DNA of 64,000 bases from Molossus alvarezi (lineage: Eukaryota; Chordata; Mammalia; Chiroptera; Molossidae). The DNA lies in assembly GCA_037176705.1 (NCBI GenBank), contig CM073886.1, positions 9,632,501-9,696,500 on the forward strand. Reading direction: 5' to 3'. A model generated the notes under the pieces. The model searched no databases, was not told the DNA's origin, and saw nothing but the letters and a program-made list of their open reading frames with translations. Every line of letters begins with the position of its first letter. The stretch's first letter is position 1. This document shows positions 22,280 through 50,471 of this stretch, piece by piece. A program made the translations under genes and the position numbers.

Positions 22280-23346
22280 TCACACAATTGTCAAGATAAA
22301 CTCTAAGAAATGCTAGAAGAAAAATGAGCAAAATCCTTTATAACTCTTGGAATGAGAAAGACTTTACCAACTGCAACTCAAAATTCAGAAGCTATAAATA
22401 AAAGATTAATACATTTGTGTACATGAAAAAATTCTGCATGGCAAAAATATCAAAGCAAGATCGAAAGACAAACAAACTGGAAAAAATATTTGCAAATCTT
22501 ATCATATACAAAGTGCTAATATCCTTACTAGTTAAAGAGCTCCCACATATTGATAAGAAAGACCAATTGTTCAATTAAAAAATGTGAAAAACATAACAGA
22601 TCACAAAAAAAGAAAGTCAAAAGGATTTAAACACATGCAGATGTTCAAGTTCACATATAAGAGAAATGAAAATTAAGGCAATACTGAAATAATATTTTTT
22701 ATTGCATTAGCAAAAATCCATATGTTTGATAAAACATTCTTTTGGTGACTGTGTTGTAAACAGGGACTTTCACCCACTGTTGGTAGGAATGCAGAGTGAT
22801 ATGACCCAGATAATAGTCATCAAAATTATAAATGCATATGTATTTTGATTCAGCAGTCCCATTTCTCAATCTATCTGAAAGGTATTTCTTCAGTTAGCTA
22901 CTGCTTCATAAGAAACCACCTCAATACTCACTGGCATAAAATGCTTATTTATTATTTCTCCAGATTCTAGGGATGGCTAGGTGGTTTTTCTGCTGGTCTC
23001 AACTTAGATTACTCAAGTAGTGACAGTCAGCTGGCACCTCTGCTGGAGCAGGATGGCCCATGACGGTCTCACACGCCCATGTGTGGGACCTTAGCTCTGA
23101 TGGCTAGGTGGGAAGGAATGGCCGATCCATGCTGTGTGGTGTTCCATTCTGGGTTTGTTCATAGCACAGTGGCCTCAGGATTCCAAGACAGTGAGAGCAG
23201 AAGCTGCAAGGTCTCTTGAGGCACTGCTCAGAAGTTACACAGCATTACTTCTGCTAACTTTTTTATCCATTGATTTGAGAGAGGGGAGGGAGAGAGAGAA
23301 ATATCGATTTTTGGTTCAACCCAACCATACATTCATTGGTTGATTC

Positions 23347-23573
23347 TTTTTTTTTAACCCTCACCTGAGGATTTTTTTTTCTATTTCTCTTCAGATAGAG
23401 TGGGAAGGAGGGAGAGAGAGAGAGAAACATCAACTAGAGAGGGACACATTGACTGGCTGACCAGGGCCGGGGACAAACCGCAACCGAGGTACATGCCCTT
23501 GACCAGAATCGAACCTGCAACAATTTTGGTCCGCAGGCTGATGCTCTAACCGCTGAGCCAAAACGGTCAGGGC
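23347..23573 (-). mobile_element. Ves SINE type I (first in serial pair)
   Basis: Flanked by TCATTGGTTGATTC at 23333-23346 and 23574-23587. Confidence 0.9.
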
Positions 23574-23587
23574 TCATTGGTTGATTC

Positions 23588-23846
23588 ATTTTTTTTTTTA
23601 TCCTCACCTGAGGACATTTTGCATTTATCTTCAATAGAGCAGGAGGGAGAGAGGGAGGAAGAGAGAGAGAGAAACATCGATGTGAGAGAGATACATCGGG
23701 TGGTTGCCACCCACACGACCCCAACTGACCTCAACCAGGGCCGGGGACAAATTGAAACCGAGGTACGTGCCCTTAGCAGGAACTCAACCTGGGCCTCTCT
23801 GGTCAATGGGCTGACACTCTAAGTGCTGAGCCAAACCAGCCAGGGC
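23588..23846 (-). mobile_element. Ves SINE type I (second in serial pair)
   Basis: Flanked by TCATTGGTTGATTC at 23574-23587 and 23847-23860. Confidence 0.9.
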
Positions 23847-24225
23847 TCATTGGTTGATTCTTATTTGTGCCCTGACCAGGGATCAAACCTGCAACCTTGG
23901 TGTATTAGGAAGATGCTCTAATGAACTGAGCTAACCAGCCAGGGTGCTTCTGCCATATTCTATTACTCAAAGCAAGTCACAAGTCCACACCAGTTGCAAA
24001 GGGTGGAGAAATAAAATTTTTATTCACATCATGAAATAACAGATATATCGATGTTTTTTATTGAATATTATCTGCAATAGGTCAGAAAGTTGTCCATGAG
24101 CAGGTATGCAGCTGTCAAAAAGAATGAGGATGCTCATTATGTATAAATATGAAAGCTTCAAAATATATTGTTAGTTAAATATCAAGGTGTAGAATGAGTG
24201 CTACTGTTATATAATAAAAAAAAGT

Positions 24226-24470
24226 CGCCCTGGCCGGTTTGGCTCAGCGGTTAGAGCGTCGACCTGCGGTCCTGAGAGACCCGGGTTCGGTTCCCGCTAA
24301 GGGCATGTACCTCGGTTGCAGTTTGTCCCCGGCCCTGGTCGGTTGTGTGGGTGGCAGCCACTCGATGTGTCCCTTCACGTTGATGTTTCTCTCTCTCTCT
24401 CTGTTCCTCTCTCTCCCTCCCACTCTACCTGAACAAAAAATAGAAAAATGTCCTCGGATAAAATAAATAA
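24226..24470 (+). mobile_element. Ves SINE type I
   Basis: Intact head and boxes; the tail is an AAATA array. Flanked by A-rich AAAGTCG copies at about 24219-24225 and 24483-24489. Confidence 0.9.
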
Positions 24471-24673
24471 ATAAAATAAAATAAAGTCGCGTGTGTGTTT
24501 GCTTGTATTGTCATAAAGAAATAAAGGAACCCTGGAAAGTGCATAAGAAACTAATAAAAGTGTTTCCCTACGAGTGGTTTGTGAGAACAAAGTGATGCAT
24601 ACAGTTGTGAGAGTAAAAATTTTTACTGTATATTATTTAGATTTTTGAACCACGTTAAAGTATTGCCTATTTT

Positions 24674-24910
24674 GCCCTGGCTGGTCTGGCTCAGCAGTTA
24701 GAGTGTCGGCCCACGGACCAGAGAGACCCGGGTTTGGTTCCCGCTAAGGGTATGTACCTCGGTTGCAGTTTGTCCCTGGCCCTGGTTGGGGTCATGTGGG
24801 TGGCAACCAGTCGATCAATGTTTCTCTCTCTTTCTTCCTCTCTCTCTCCATCCCACTCTATCTGAAGATAAATGCAAAACGTCCTCGGGTGAGGATAAAA
24901 ATATAAAAAT
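24674..24910 (+). mobile_element. Ves SINE type I
   Basis: Flanked by AAAGTATTGCCTATTTT (24657-24673) and AAAGTATTGCTTATTTT (24911-24927). Confidence 0.92.
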
Positions 24911-25115
24911 AAAGTATTGCTTATTTTAAGTAATTATATTAAAGAAAGAATGCTAGAGAGGTACCTTTGAATAATGTTAAGCAAAGGAGTATGTTTAATC
25001 AGTTCAGGCTGCAATAACAAAATACCATAGTCTGGGGGACTTAAACAACAAACATTTATTTCTCATAGTTCTGGAAGCTGAGAAGTCCAAGATCAAGGTG
25101 CCTGAAGATTCAGTT

Positions 25116-25331
25116 CTTTTTTTAAAAAAATGTGTTTTTATTGATTTTTAGAGAGAGAGAGGAAGGGAGAGGGAGAGAGACATCGATGTGAGAGAGACAT
25201 AACAACCAGCTGCCCCCTACATGTCTCCTACTGGGGATCAAGCCTGCAACCTGGGCCCCAACCTGGAATTGAGCTGATGACTTCCAGTGCATGGGACCAC
25301 ACTCAGTCCACGGAGACACATCGGCTGGGCC
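25116..25331 (-). mobile_element. Ves SINE type II
   Basis: Flanked by AGATTCAGTT at 25106-25115 and 25332-25341. Confidence 0.88.
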
Positions 25332-25433
25332 AGATTCAGTTATTAATAAGGGCTTTCTTCTTGGTTTGAAAATGGCCATCTTCTTGCTGTCTCTTCACAT
25401 GGCAGAAATAAAGGTTTTGTGTCTCTTCCTTTT

Positions 25434-25656
25434 TCTTTTTAAAAAAATATTTTTATTGATTTTTAGAGAGAGAGAGGGGAAGGAAGAAGGAGAAAGAGAA
25501 ACATCGATGTGAGAGAACATGGATTGGCCACCTCCTGCATGCCCCCCACTGGGGATCAAGCCTGCAACCCGGGCATGTGCCCTGACTGGGAATCGAACCA
25601 GCGACCACTCAGTGCATGGGTCAATGTTCAACTACTGAGCCACACAGGCTGGGCTC
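25434..25656 (-). mobile_element. Ves SINE type II
   Basis: TTTTTATTGATTTTTAGAGAG body; head ends CCACACAGGCTGGG. Confidence 0.88.
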
Positions 25657-25737
25657 TCCCTTTTCTTATAAGGCACTAATCCAATCAGGGGTTCCACCCT
25701 AGTGTCCTCATCTAAACTTAATTACCTTCCAAAAGGC

Positions 25738-25740
<3 letters not shown>

Positions 25741-25790
<50 letters not shown>

Positions 25791-25994
25791 GTCTTTATTG
25801 ATTTTAGAGAGAGGAAGGAAGAGGGAGAGAGAGATAGAAACATTGATGAGAGAGAATATCAACTGGCTGCCTCCTGCATGTCCCTCACTGGGGATTTGGC
25901 CCACAACCTGGTCATATGCCCTGACTGGGAATCGAACCGCCGACCTCTTGGTGCATAGGTTGACGCTCAACCACTGAGCCACACCAGCCAGGCA
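25741..25994 (-). mobile_element. Ves SINE type II with 47-base CT microsatellite at its tail end
   Basis: The (CT)n run at 25741-25787 precedes TTTATTGATTTTAGAGAG; head ends CCACACCAGCCAGG. Confidence 0.88.
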
Positions 25995-26090
25995 AAAGCC
26001 CCAACTCTTGAAACTATTACTTTGGGGTTTAGAGCTTCGATATATGAATTGGGGGTGGGGGGATGGACATTCAGCCCATAATAGAATGCT

Positions 26091-26621
26091 ATGATCGAAT
26101 TTCATTTTATAAAAATCCCTCTGGTGGCCATGTACAAGGCCACCACAGATGGCTGCGCCTATGTGCACTACGCAAGACATGGCACAAGAGGGGTACCAAA
26201 TTACATTGTAGACTTCATATATTTGAATATTTATTACAACAATGATCTGACAGAGGGAGGTATAGTGTCATGAGGAAGGGACACCCTTTTCTGTTTGTAC
26301 AAGGACATACAGTAAGGGTTGGCAATAGCCCTGGCCATGTGAAGGCTGATTGGCAGATCAGTTAGAAATCACCCCAGGCCAAAAATAATGAGGCCTACAC
26401 TGAGCCTGGAGGTAGGATGGAATATCCACTGAAGAGACAGAGTCTGTCAGACACAGTTGCGATTAAAAGTAGTAGTGAAGGAGTGGGGGGTCCAAGATCA
26501 CTCCCGGGTCCCTAGCTCTGGCTGTATGTGGAGCAAGTTTGCTAGAATAAAAGAAATATCTTAAATTGCCTCTATCAATCACAGCAACAGACTTTTAGAA
26601 AATGTAAAAATAATAATATTA
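26091..26621. other. Non-coding, no recognised gene
   Basis: Intergenic sequence with possible old repeat remnants; nothing that I can name. Confidence 0.35.
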
Positions 26622-26860
26622 TTATCCTCACCTGAGGATATTTTTGCATTTATCTTCAGATAGAACGGGAGGGAGAGAGGGAGGAAGAGAGAGAGAAACA
26701 TTGATGTGAGAGAGACACATCGAGTAGCTGCCACCCACATGACCCCAACTGGGGCCGGGGACAAACTGCAACAGAAGTATGTGCCCTTAGTGGGAACTGA
26801 ACCCAGTACTCTCTGGTCCACGGGCCGACGCTCTAACTGCTGAGCCAAACTGGCGAGGGT
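26622..26860 (-). mobile_element. Ves SINE type I
   Basis: Flanked by TGTAAAAATAATAATATT (about 26600) and TGTAAAAATATTATTTAC (26861); head ends CAAACTGGCGAGGG. Confidence 0.88.
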
Positions 26861-27179
26861 TGTAAAAATATTATTTACAATATATAGTACCTAATTAAAT
26901 CTTTAAAAATATGTTAATATCCTTTATGAGAGAAAATTTTAAATTTTTATTGAAAGTTTTTAAGGAGGTCCTTAACTAATGGATAGATATACCATGCAAA
27001 TGGATAGGAGACACAATATTGTAATGACTTAGTTCTCCCAAAGTATATCTACAAAGTCAGCACCGTGATCCAGTCTCTCTTGCCTGATGTTGACTCTGTT
27101 TTTGGTAGAGAGAGGACTGGAACAAGCCTCCTGGGAGACAGATAACCAGTTGACCAGGAGAATGTTTAAATAGCCCAGG

Positions 27180-27365
27180 ATTCTGCCTGGGTTGGATCCC
27201 AGCTCCTGCCTTGAGTAAGCTACTTAAACTCTTTGTATTTAAGGTTCCTTATTTGTAAACAGAGATAATAGCAGTAACCTCAGGTGATTGTTGTAAAGAT
27301 TATATGAATTAATAGATTTAAAACAGAGCTTGGCACACAATAGATACTATATAAGAATTAGCCAT
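27180..27365 (+). repeat. MIR SINE
   Basis: TTGAGTAAGCTACTTAAAC..GTAAACAGAGATAATAGCAG..CTTGGCACACAATAG matches the MIR core. Confidence 0.8.
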
Positions 27366-27368
27366 TGT

Positions 27369-27525
27369 CCTGGCTGGGCAGCTCAGTTGGTTAGAGCATC
27401 ATGGTCCCAATATACCAAGGTTGTGGGTTCAATCCCCAGTCAGGGCACACACAGGAATCAACCAATGAATGCATAAATAAGTGGAACAACAAATTACTGT
27501 TTCTCTCTCTCAAAAATAAAAAAGA
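27369..27525 (+). mobile_element. Older bat tRNA-SINE (type III)
   Basis: Head CCTGGCTGGGCAGCTCAGTTGG with B-box-like GGTTCAATCC, then AATCAACCAATGAATGC and a TCTCTCTCAAAAATAAAA tail. Confidence 0.85.
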
Positions 27526-28226
27526 ATGAGCTATTATTATTAATATTATATTCACACTACAGGTTTCTGATTATTTGAAGGAGAATTGGAAATAGTGAGC
27601 AAAGGGTTATGCTACCAAATTCCAGGGGCCTAAGGAATGACCTGAAAATGAGATGTGAGGGGTGGAAGAGCCGCAAGGGGCACCCGCCACACCCCACAAT
27701 AGCAGTGCTCATTCTCGTCTGCTGGGATTGGGATTTTCAATTTACAAATGGCCTCCATGCTCGTTTTCTCAGTAAATCCTTTCACATTTTGCCTGACGGA
27801 TGAGTAATATCACCCATTTTACAGATTTGGAAATTAGGGCTTAGAAAAATTAGGTAACTGGCCCCATGGGCCAGGCTGATGTTTGTTTTGTTCACCACTG
27901 TATCTTAAGCACCAGAGCATAATCCTGGTACAAAGAGTAGAGTCTCAATAAAAACTGGCTAGTGGGGGAATAGGTAAAATGGGTATTCATTCTTTTGTTC
28001 CTGAACACAGAAGGTGTGATAGATCCTATGCCAGGTACCGACCATGGGGAGGCAGAGATTAATGAGATGGAATCCTTGTATAAGAGGCACTCAGAGTCCA
28101 GCATATTGATAAGCTGTGTATAGATTTCTCTATCTGAAGCACTGAGTCTTCTCTGAAGGACTGATGCTCTGGAAAGTAATCCAAAACTGCTGCAAAAATA
28201 GAGCTTTGTTGTATTGAGTACTGAGA
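27526..28226. other. Non-coding, no recognised feature
   Basis: Unique-looking with MIR/L2-like scraps near 27810-27960. Confidence 0.35.
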
Positions 28227-28240
28227 TTTGGGGGATGTTT

Positions 28241-28242
<2 letters not shown>

Positions 28243-28282
<40 letters not shown>

Positions 28283-28523
28283 ATCCTCACCAGAGAACAT
28301 TTTTCCATTTTTTGTTCAGGTAGAGTGGTAGGGAGAGAGAGGAACAGAGAGAGAGAGAGAGAAACATCGATGTGAAAGGAACACATCGAGTGGCTGCCAC
28401 CTGCACAACCGACCAGGGCCGGGGACAAACTGCAACCGAGGTACGCGCCCTTAGCGGGAACCGAACCCGGGTCTCTCAGGACCGCAGGCTGACGCTCTAA
28501 CCGCTGAGCCAAACCGGCCAGGG
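28243..28523 (-). mobile_element. Ves SINE type I with (GT)n at its tail
   Basis: GT microsatellite at 28243-28280 replaces the T run. Flanked by GGGGGATGTTTCTT copies (about 28229-28242 and 28526-28539). Confidence 0.9.
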
Positions 28524-28539
28524 CTGGGGGATGTTTCTT

Positions 28540-28988
28540 ACACAGCATAACCTAGCCTTAGCCTTGCCTACCTGATAAACTGTGGTTCCCAGACTTGACT
28601 GAAAATAAGAATTGCCAGAGGTGATTGTTAAAAACAAGATTTCTGGGCTCCAGCCCAGATTCCTGAATCAAAATTTCCAGGGTAGAGACCTGATAATCTG
28701 TATATTTAACAAGCTTTCCCTCCAGCTTCAGGAGGCTCAAGAAAGATTCCAACAGCTAAATCCTGAAAGAAGAGTAGGAGTTGGAATTGAGGATATAGAG
28801 GATAGGTGTCCCAGGGTCGGGAACAACACAAGGCAGCAAGTGGAGGTAGGAAAATGCAGGGAATGTGAGGAATGGTGGTGTGTGTGAAAGTGAGGAGTCA
28901 AGTTAGGAAATCTGAGCCTTGGGGAACTGGGAGTTTCTGAGCAGAGGCCGGCTTGGTTATACCGATGCTTTTAAAAGGCCACTCAGGC
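28540..28988. other. Non-coding, no recognised feature
   Basis: Possible old repeat remnants (GGGCTCCAGCCCAGATTC); nothing coding. Confidence 0.35.
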
Positions 28989-29180
28989 CCGGCCAGTGTG
29001 GCTCAGTGGTTGAGCATTGACTCATGCACCAGTTTGATTCCCGGTCAGGGCACATGCCCAGGTTGTGGGCTCGATCCCCAGTGGGGGCATGCAGGAGGCA
29101 GCCAATCGATGTTCTCTCTCATCAATGTTTCTATCTCTCTCTCCTCTAGTCCTCTCTCTCTAAAATCAATAAAGGAAAAA

Positions 29181-29215
<35 letters not shown>

Positions 29216-29217
29216 AT
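28989..29217 (+). mobile_element. Ves SINE type II with (AAAT)n tail
   Basis: Head CCCGGCCAGTGTGGCTCAGTGG, CCCAGTGGGGGCATGC, tail TCTAAAATCAATAAAGG plus AAAT units to 29217. Confidence 0.9.
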
Positions 29218-30172
29218 GCCAGGCAGGGAGACTGCACAGGAGGTGAGTGCGTGGTCCAGCAACCCACCTCATAGAGTTATTGGATGGACTTCAAGAGATC
29301 GTAGATGTGGCGAGTTCAAAATCCCTGAACAATGAGAGGAATTACCATTGTTGTTGTAGCGTGTGTGTCTGTGTCCATCTTCAGAATCATAGCCAGATTT
29401 GAGCTGCACACTTTTCACTCATACATTCATTTAACAAATATGTATTTATTGAGCATCTACTATGTGCCAGGTGCCATAATGCCACTGGAGAACCAACAGT
29501 GAACAAAATAAACAAAAATCCCTGCCTTCATGGAGCTTATTCTCATTGTCTTTATGCCTGGGTAAAGGTATGAGGGAATATGGCATTCACTCACTCAGTC
29601 ATTTAGATTTTTAGTGAACACCTACTTTGTGCCTGACCTTGTGTTGTTGCTGGGGAGAAGTAGATGTGAGTCAGGCCCAGTCTGGTCTGGTGGGGAAACA
29701 GACTCAGCCCCCACCTCATAACATTGTCGCCTAGACTGCTGAGTGAGGCCTGAACTGGGCCTTGAAAGTGACCGCCAGAGAAAGGTGAAACAGTGTACCA
29801 GGCAGAGGAAATGACACAGTGAAAGACTTTGAGGTGTTTGGGACCCGTGACTCTTTGGTGTGGTTAAGGCCTTGTGTTCATGGTGCAGGAAAGGAAGTGG
29901 TAGGAGAGATGAGGTGATGGTGGTGTAATCAGGGAGCCATGGGGGTGTGGAGTTACTGGTGCATTGATTTTGGGGACAATGACACTAACAGCTGGGGCAA
30001 AAGATGGATGTGAAGGAAAGTGGCTGCAGGTGGGAAGACCTGAGAGGAGGCTGTTCTGATGGTCCAGGTGAACGCAGAACCAAGGTGGTGGGAATGGAGA
30101 GGCAGCCCTGGATTTGGCCATTTAGGGAGAAGCTGTAACATTGTGGTTTTACAAAAATGGACTTTGTAATTA
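29218..30172 (+). repeat. Old interspersed repeat, long and degenerate
   Basis: TATTGAGCATCTACTATGTG, CTTCATGGAGCTTATTCTC, TGAGTGAGGCCTGAACTGG and GAGGAGGCTGTTCTG are landmarks of an ancient mammalian repeat that I cannot name; a related copy flanks the SINE at 48763. No gene recognised. Confidence 0.5.
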
Positions 30173-30186
30173 AAAAATGTAAGTGA

Positions 30187-30393
30187 GCCTGGCTAGTGTG
30201 GCTCAGTGAATTGAGCGTTGTCCCATGGACTAAGGGGTCCCGGTTTGATTTTCGGTCAGGGCACATGCCAGGTTGTGGGGTCAATCCCTGGTAGGGAATG
30301 TGCAGGAGGCAGCTGATGAATGTTTCTCTCTCATATTGATGTTTCCATCTCTCTCTCTCTTTGAAAAAAAAATCAATAAAAACATATTTTTTC
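30187..30393 (+). mobile_element. Ves SINE type II
   Basis: Flanked by AAAAATGTAAGTGAG (about 30172-30186) and AAAATGCAAGTGAG (30394-30407); tail GAAAAAAAAATCAATAAAA. Confidence 0.88.
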
Positions 30394-30411
30394 AAAATGC
30401 AAGTGAGACTC

Positions 30412-30660
30412 AGCTGAGTGCCCTGCACCCTCCCTCCATCAGGCCTGGTGCCAGGGCCGCTGTGAAAACAGGTATGAATTTAGTCCCAGAAGACGAACTT
30501 TTACCAATACCTTCTCAAGAGAGCACCAATGTTGAACGGAGAAGAGGCTGAGCCTTCTGACCGACCATGGACTTCTTGCCATGTTGGGCCCTTGTCCCTT
30601 CCTACCTTTGTTTATCTGTATTGTTTATTTAATTTAAATTTTGGGTCAAGTTGAAAAACA
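30412..30660 (+). other. Orphan insert between target duplications, possible retrocopy fragment
   Basis: A 249-base non-SINE segment lies between AAATGCAAGTGAGACTC (30395-30411) and AAATTCAAGTGAGAGTC (30661-30677). It carries an open frame ending VERRRG then a TGA, followed by about 110 bases and a weak A-rich end. This shape suits the 3' end of a 5'-truncated retrocopied mRNA, but I do not recognise the source. Confidence 0.4.
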
Positions 30661-30674
30661 AAATTCAAGTGAGA

Positions 30675-30830
30675 GTCCAGCCCTGCCCTTTACTAACCTT
30701 GTGAACCTGGATTCATTATTTAACCATTCTAAGCCTTAGTTTCCTGATCTGTACACTCCGGACAATAGCAGTAGCTTCTATGAAGTTGGGAGCATTATGG
30801 GAACTGCTCAGCACTGCACCTGGGACAAAG
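30675..30830 (+). repeat. MIR SINE
   Basis: CCAGCCCTGCCCTTTACTAACC..GCCTTAGTTTCCTGATCTGT matches MIR. Confidence 0.75.
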
Positions 30831-31189
30831 TAGAATGGATAAGGGAAGGCACCAAGAACAGCTTTCTATTTGCTTTGAGTGTCAGGGTGGATGGCGGTGC
30901 CATCTCTGATGGAGAATACAGGAAGGAGCACAATGGGGGAAGGTGAGGCCACCACAGTGGTGGTGGCTCCAACATCAAAGCCTTGGCCTCACTCACTAGA
31001 GTTATGGATCTACTTATATCTCTGATCACACCTTTTGTCTCTGTGTCCTTGGTGCCCAGCTTGGTGCTCAGGCACATATTAGGTGCTGCCTTTGAGGAGC
31101 AGGTTCTGGCTTGCAGGTGTAGATGTGGATGTCGTAAACACATAGCTATAGCTGACACTGGGGAGGTGGAGAGTAAGAAAGAGGAGAAG

Positions 31190-31452
31190 AGCCCTGGCCA
31201 GTTTGACTCAGTGGTTAGAGTGTTGGCCACAGACTGAAGAGTCGCGGGTTCAATTCTGGCCAAGAGCGCATATCTGGGTTGCAGGTTCAATCCCCGGCCT
31301 TGGCTTGGTTGGGGTTGTTCGGGAGGCAACCAATCCATGTGTTTCCCTCACATTGCTGCTCTCTCTCTCTCTCTCCCTCCCTCCCTCCCTCCTTTTCACT
31401 GTATCTAAAAAAAAGAAAAAATCAATGGAAAAATATCCTCAGATGAGGTTGA
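31190..31452 (+). mobile_element. Ves SINE type I, older variant
   Basis: Head GCCCTGGCCAGTTTGACTCAG, second box region GGTTGCAGGTTCAATCCCC, end TCCTCAGATGAGG. Confidence 0.85.
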
Positions 31453-32160
31453 AAGAAAGAAAAGAAGAGAAGAGAAATTGGGGTGGGGCCCAGGAACCCT
31501 GCTGTTGAGGGGTTGTGGGAGAATGGAGGGGTCTGTAAGGAGGCTGAGAAACAACATCCAGAGGTGTTCTGGGGGGTGGGGGGTGGCGGTAGAGGCAGGA
31601 GGCATGTTGGGAACCAGGGAGGGGAGGGTTTAAAGAAGAGAGAAGTCATCAGGGTCATATGTCCCTGAAAGGTAATGGAGGATGAGGCCTGATAAGTGGT
31701 CAATGGACTTGGTATCAAAGAAGTCACTGGTACTCGGCAAAAACAGGTTCAAGGCCTGTTGGAGGCCAAAACCCCATTGCCGGAGTTGATGGTATGCTAA
31801 GACATGGAGCTAAGGAAAGCAGAGGTGGGCATCAAGGAGAGGGATGCAGGGTACTTGGGATTATCAGGGCTATCAGAATTCCCCTCCCAATATGGACTAA
31901 TTTCCATTTTTAAAGTCAGAGCTATCTAAAGACAGGCCAGGAGGTCTGGTTAGGTAGTGAGCATCCTGTCCCTGGAGGCAGACAAGCAGAACTCTGAGAC
32001 TCCCTAATGTCCAGAGATTCACACCTAAGAGTGGGGAAGGCTGTTTAAAAAAAATAAAAAAATGTCCCTTGTCCTTCTCATCTAGGTTTGGCTGATTCCT
32101 CACATCATAAAAGCCACCTAGAGGGTCAGCCTTGCTATTTCTAGTGTCCAGAGAGCCTCC
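31453..32160. other. Non-coding, no recognised feature
   Basis: Purine-rich sequence upstream of STX1B; no exon or named repeat. Confidence 0.35.
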
Positions 32161-32166
32161 TGTAGG

Positions 32167-32178
32167 GCGCGCGCGCGT

Positions 32179-32215
<37 letters not shown>
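32167..32215. repeat. (GC)n-(CA)n alternating tract, Z-DNA-prone
   Basis: Forty-nine consecutive alternating purine/pyrimidine bases: GCGCGCGCGC, GTGC, then (AC)n, about 660 bases before the STX1B ATG. Confidence 0.95.
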
Positions 32216-32218
<3 letters not shown>

Positions 32219-32329
32219 GTGGTCGTGCACAGGTTCACACAGATACTACTAGACACAAAACAAAAATCTGTCATTATCTCCTGGTGTCAAGGGATTCACA
32301 GCACCTCTCCCCAGGAAATTCATTCTCTT

Positions 32330-32872
32330 ACACCCTCTTGCTGCTGTTCCACCCCTCACCCCGGTCCCCAGCATCTCCATGCTTCTCCGCTGCACCTCCT
32401 CTGTCTCTCCGCATCTCTCCCTGCTTCCCTGGCTCTGCCCTTCCCCACCCCCTCTAGGACTCTCCAGTTCTCTTCTTCCTGGGTCCCCCTCCCCCGGACT
32501 ACAACCCCCAGGCGCCCCCAGACCCGGGTGCTGCGCATGTCCCCTGCTCCCCGCCTCCTCCCGGTTCCCCCCTCCCTCCCTTCCTCCTTACCTCCCTCCA
32601 CCCCCCCTCCCCCGCGCCTCGGCTCCCGCATCCCTCCATCCAAGCCTGTGCCGCAGCCGCATCGCCACCGCAGCCCGGGCAGAGCCGAGCCGGTCCAGGC
32701 CCTTGCCCCTGCTCGGCCCTCCGCCCGCTGCCCCCGGCCCCGCCCCCACCAGCGGCGCTTTCCCCAGCGGTCTGGTGCCCCCCGGCGCCCCCAGACCCCG
32801 GCCTCCAGCACCGAGCCTGGAGGTAGGAGCAGCAGCAGAGGCAGGAGGACGAGGAGGAGGAGCCGTCGCAGG
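32330..32872 (+). promoter_or_regulatory. STX1B: STX1B promoter and 5' UTR, GC-rich
   Basis: C-rich, then CpG-rich DNA rising towards the STX1B start codon, with several GC-box-like CCCCGCCCC stretches (about 32737-32747) and a purine-rich GAG/CAG leader just before the ATG. No TATA box is evident. This fits a CpG-island promoter of a brain-expressed gene; the exact start site is unknown. The long ORFs on both strands here are products of GC composition, not genes. Confidence 0.55.

Positions 32873-50471
<17,599 letters not shown>

Larger units (their letters stand above)
23262..23945 (-). mobile_element. Older bat tRNA-SINE (type III), split by two Ves SINEs
   Basis: Left part 23262-23346 (body), right part 23847-23945 (CCTGACCAGGGATCAAACC, head ending ACCAGCCAGGG). 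Two younger SINEs sit at the same TCATTGGTTGATTC target within it. Confidence 0.8.
22280..24960 (+). mobile_element. Old L1 LINE 3' fragment, fragmented by later insertions
   Basis: AACTGGAAAAAATATTTGC, CAATTAAAAAATGTG, GGGACTTTCACCCACTG, and then AAGATATATTG-like and TTTTTGAACCACGT segments follow the end of an ancient L1 ORF2 and its 3' UTR. Interrupted at about 22885-23245 by an old unnamed repeat and by SINEs at 23262-23945, 24226-24470 and 24674-24910. Confidence 0.65.
25000..26090 (+). repeat. Ancient interspersed repeat split by three SINEs
   Basis: Landmarks in order: GCAATAACAAAATACCATAG, TTATTTCTCATAGTTCTGG, TTATAAGGCACTAATCC, and a terminal GATATATGAATTGGGGG. One old mammalian element, family not named here; SINEs at 25116, 25434 and 25741 sit inside it. 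Confidence 0.6.
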
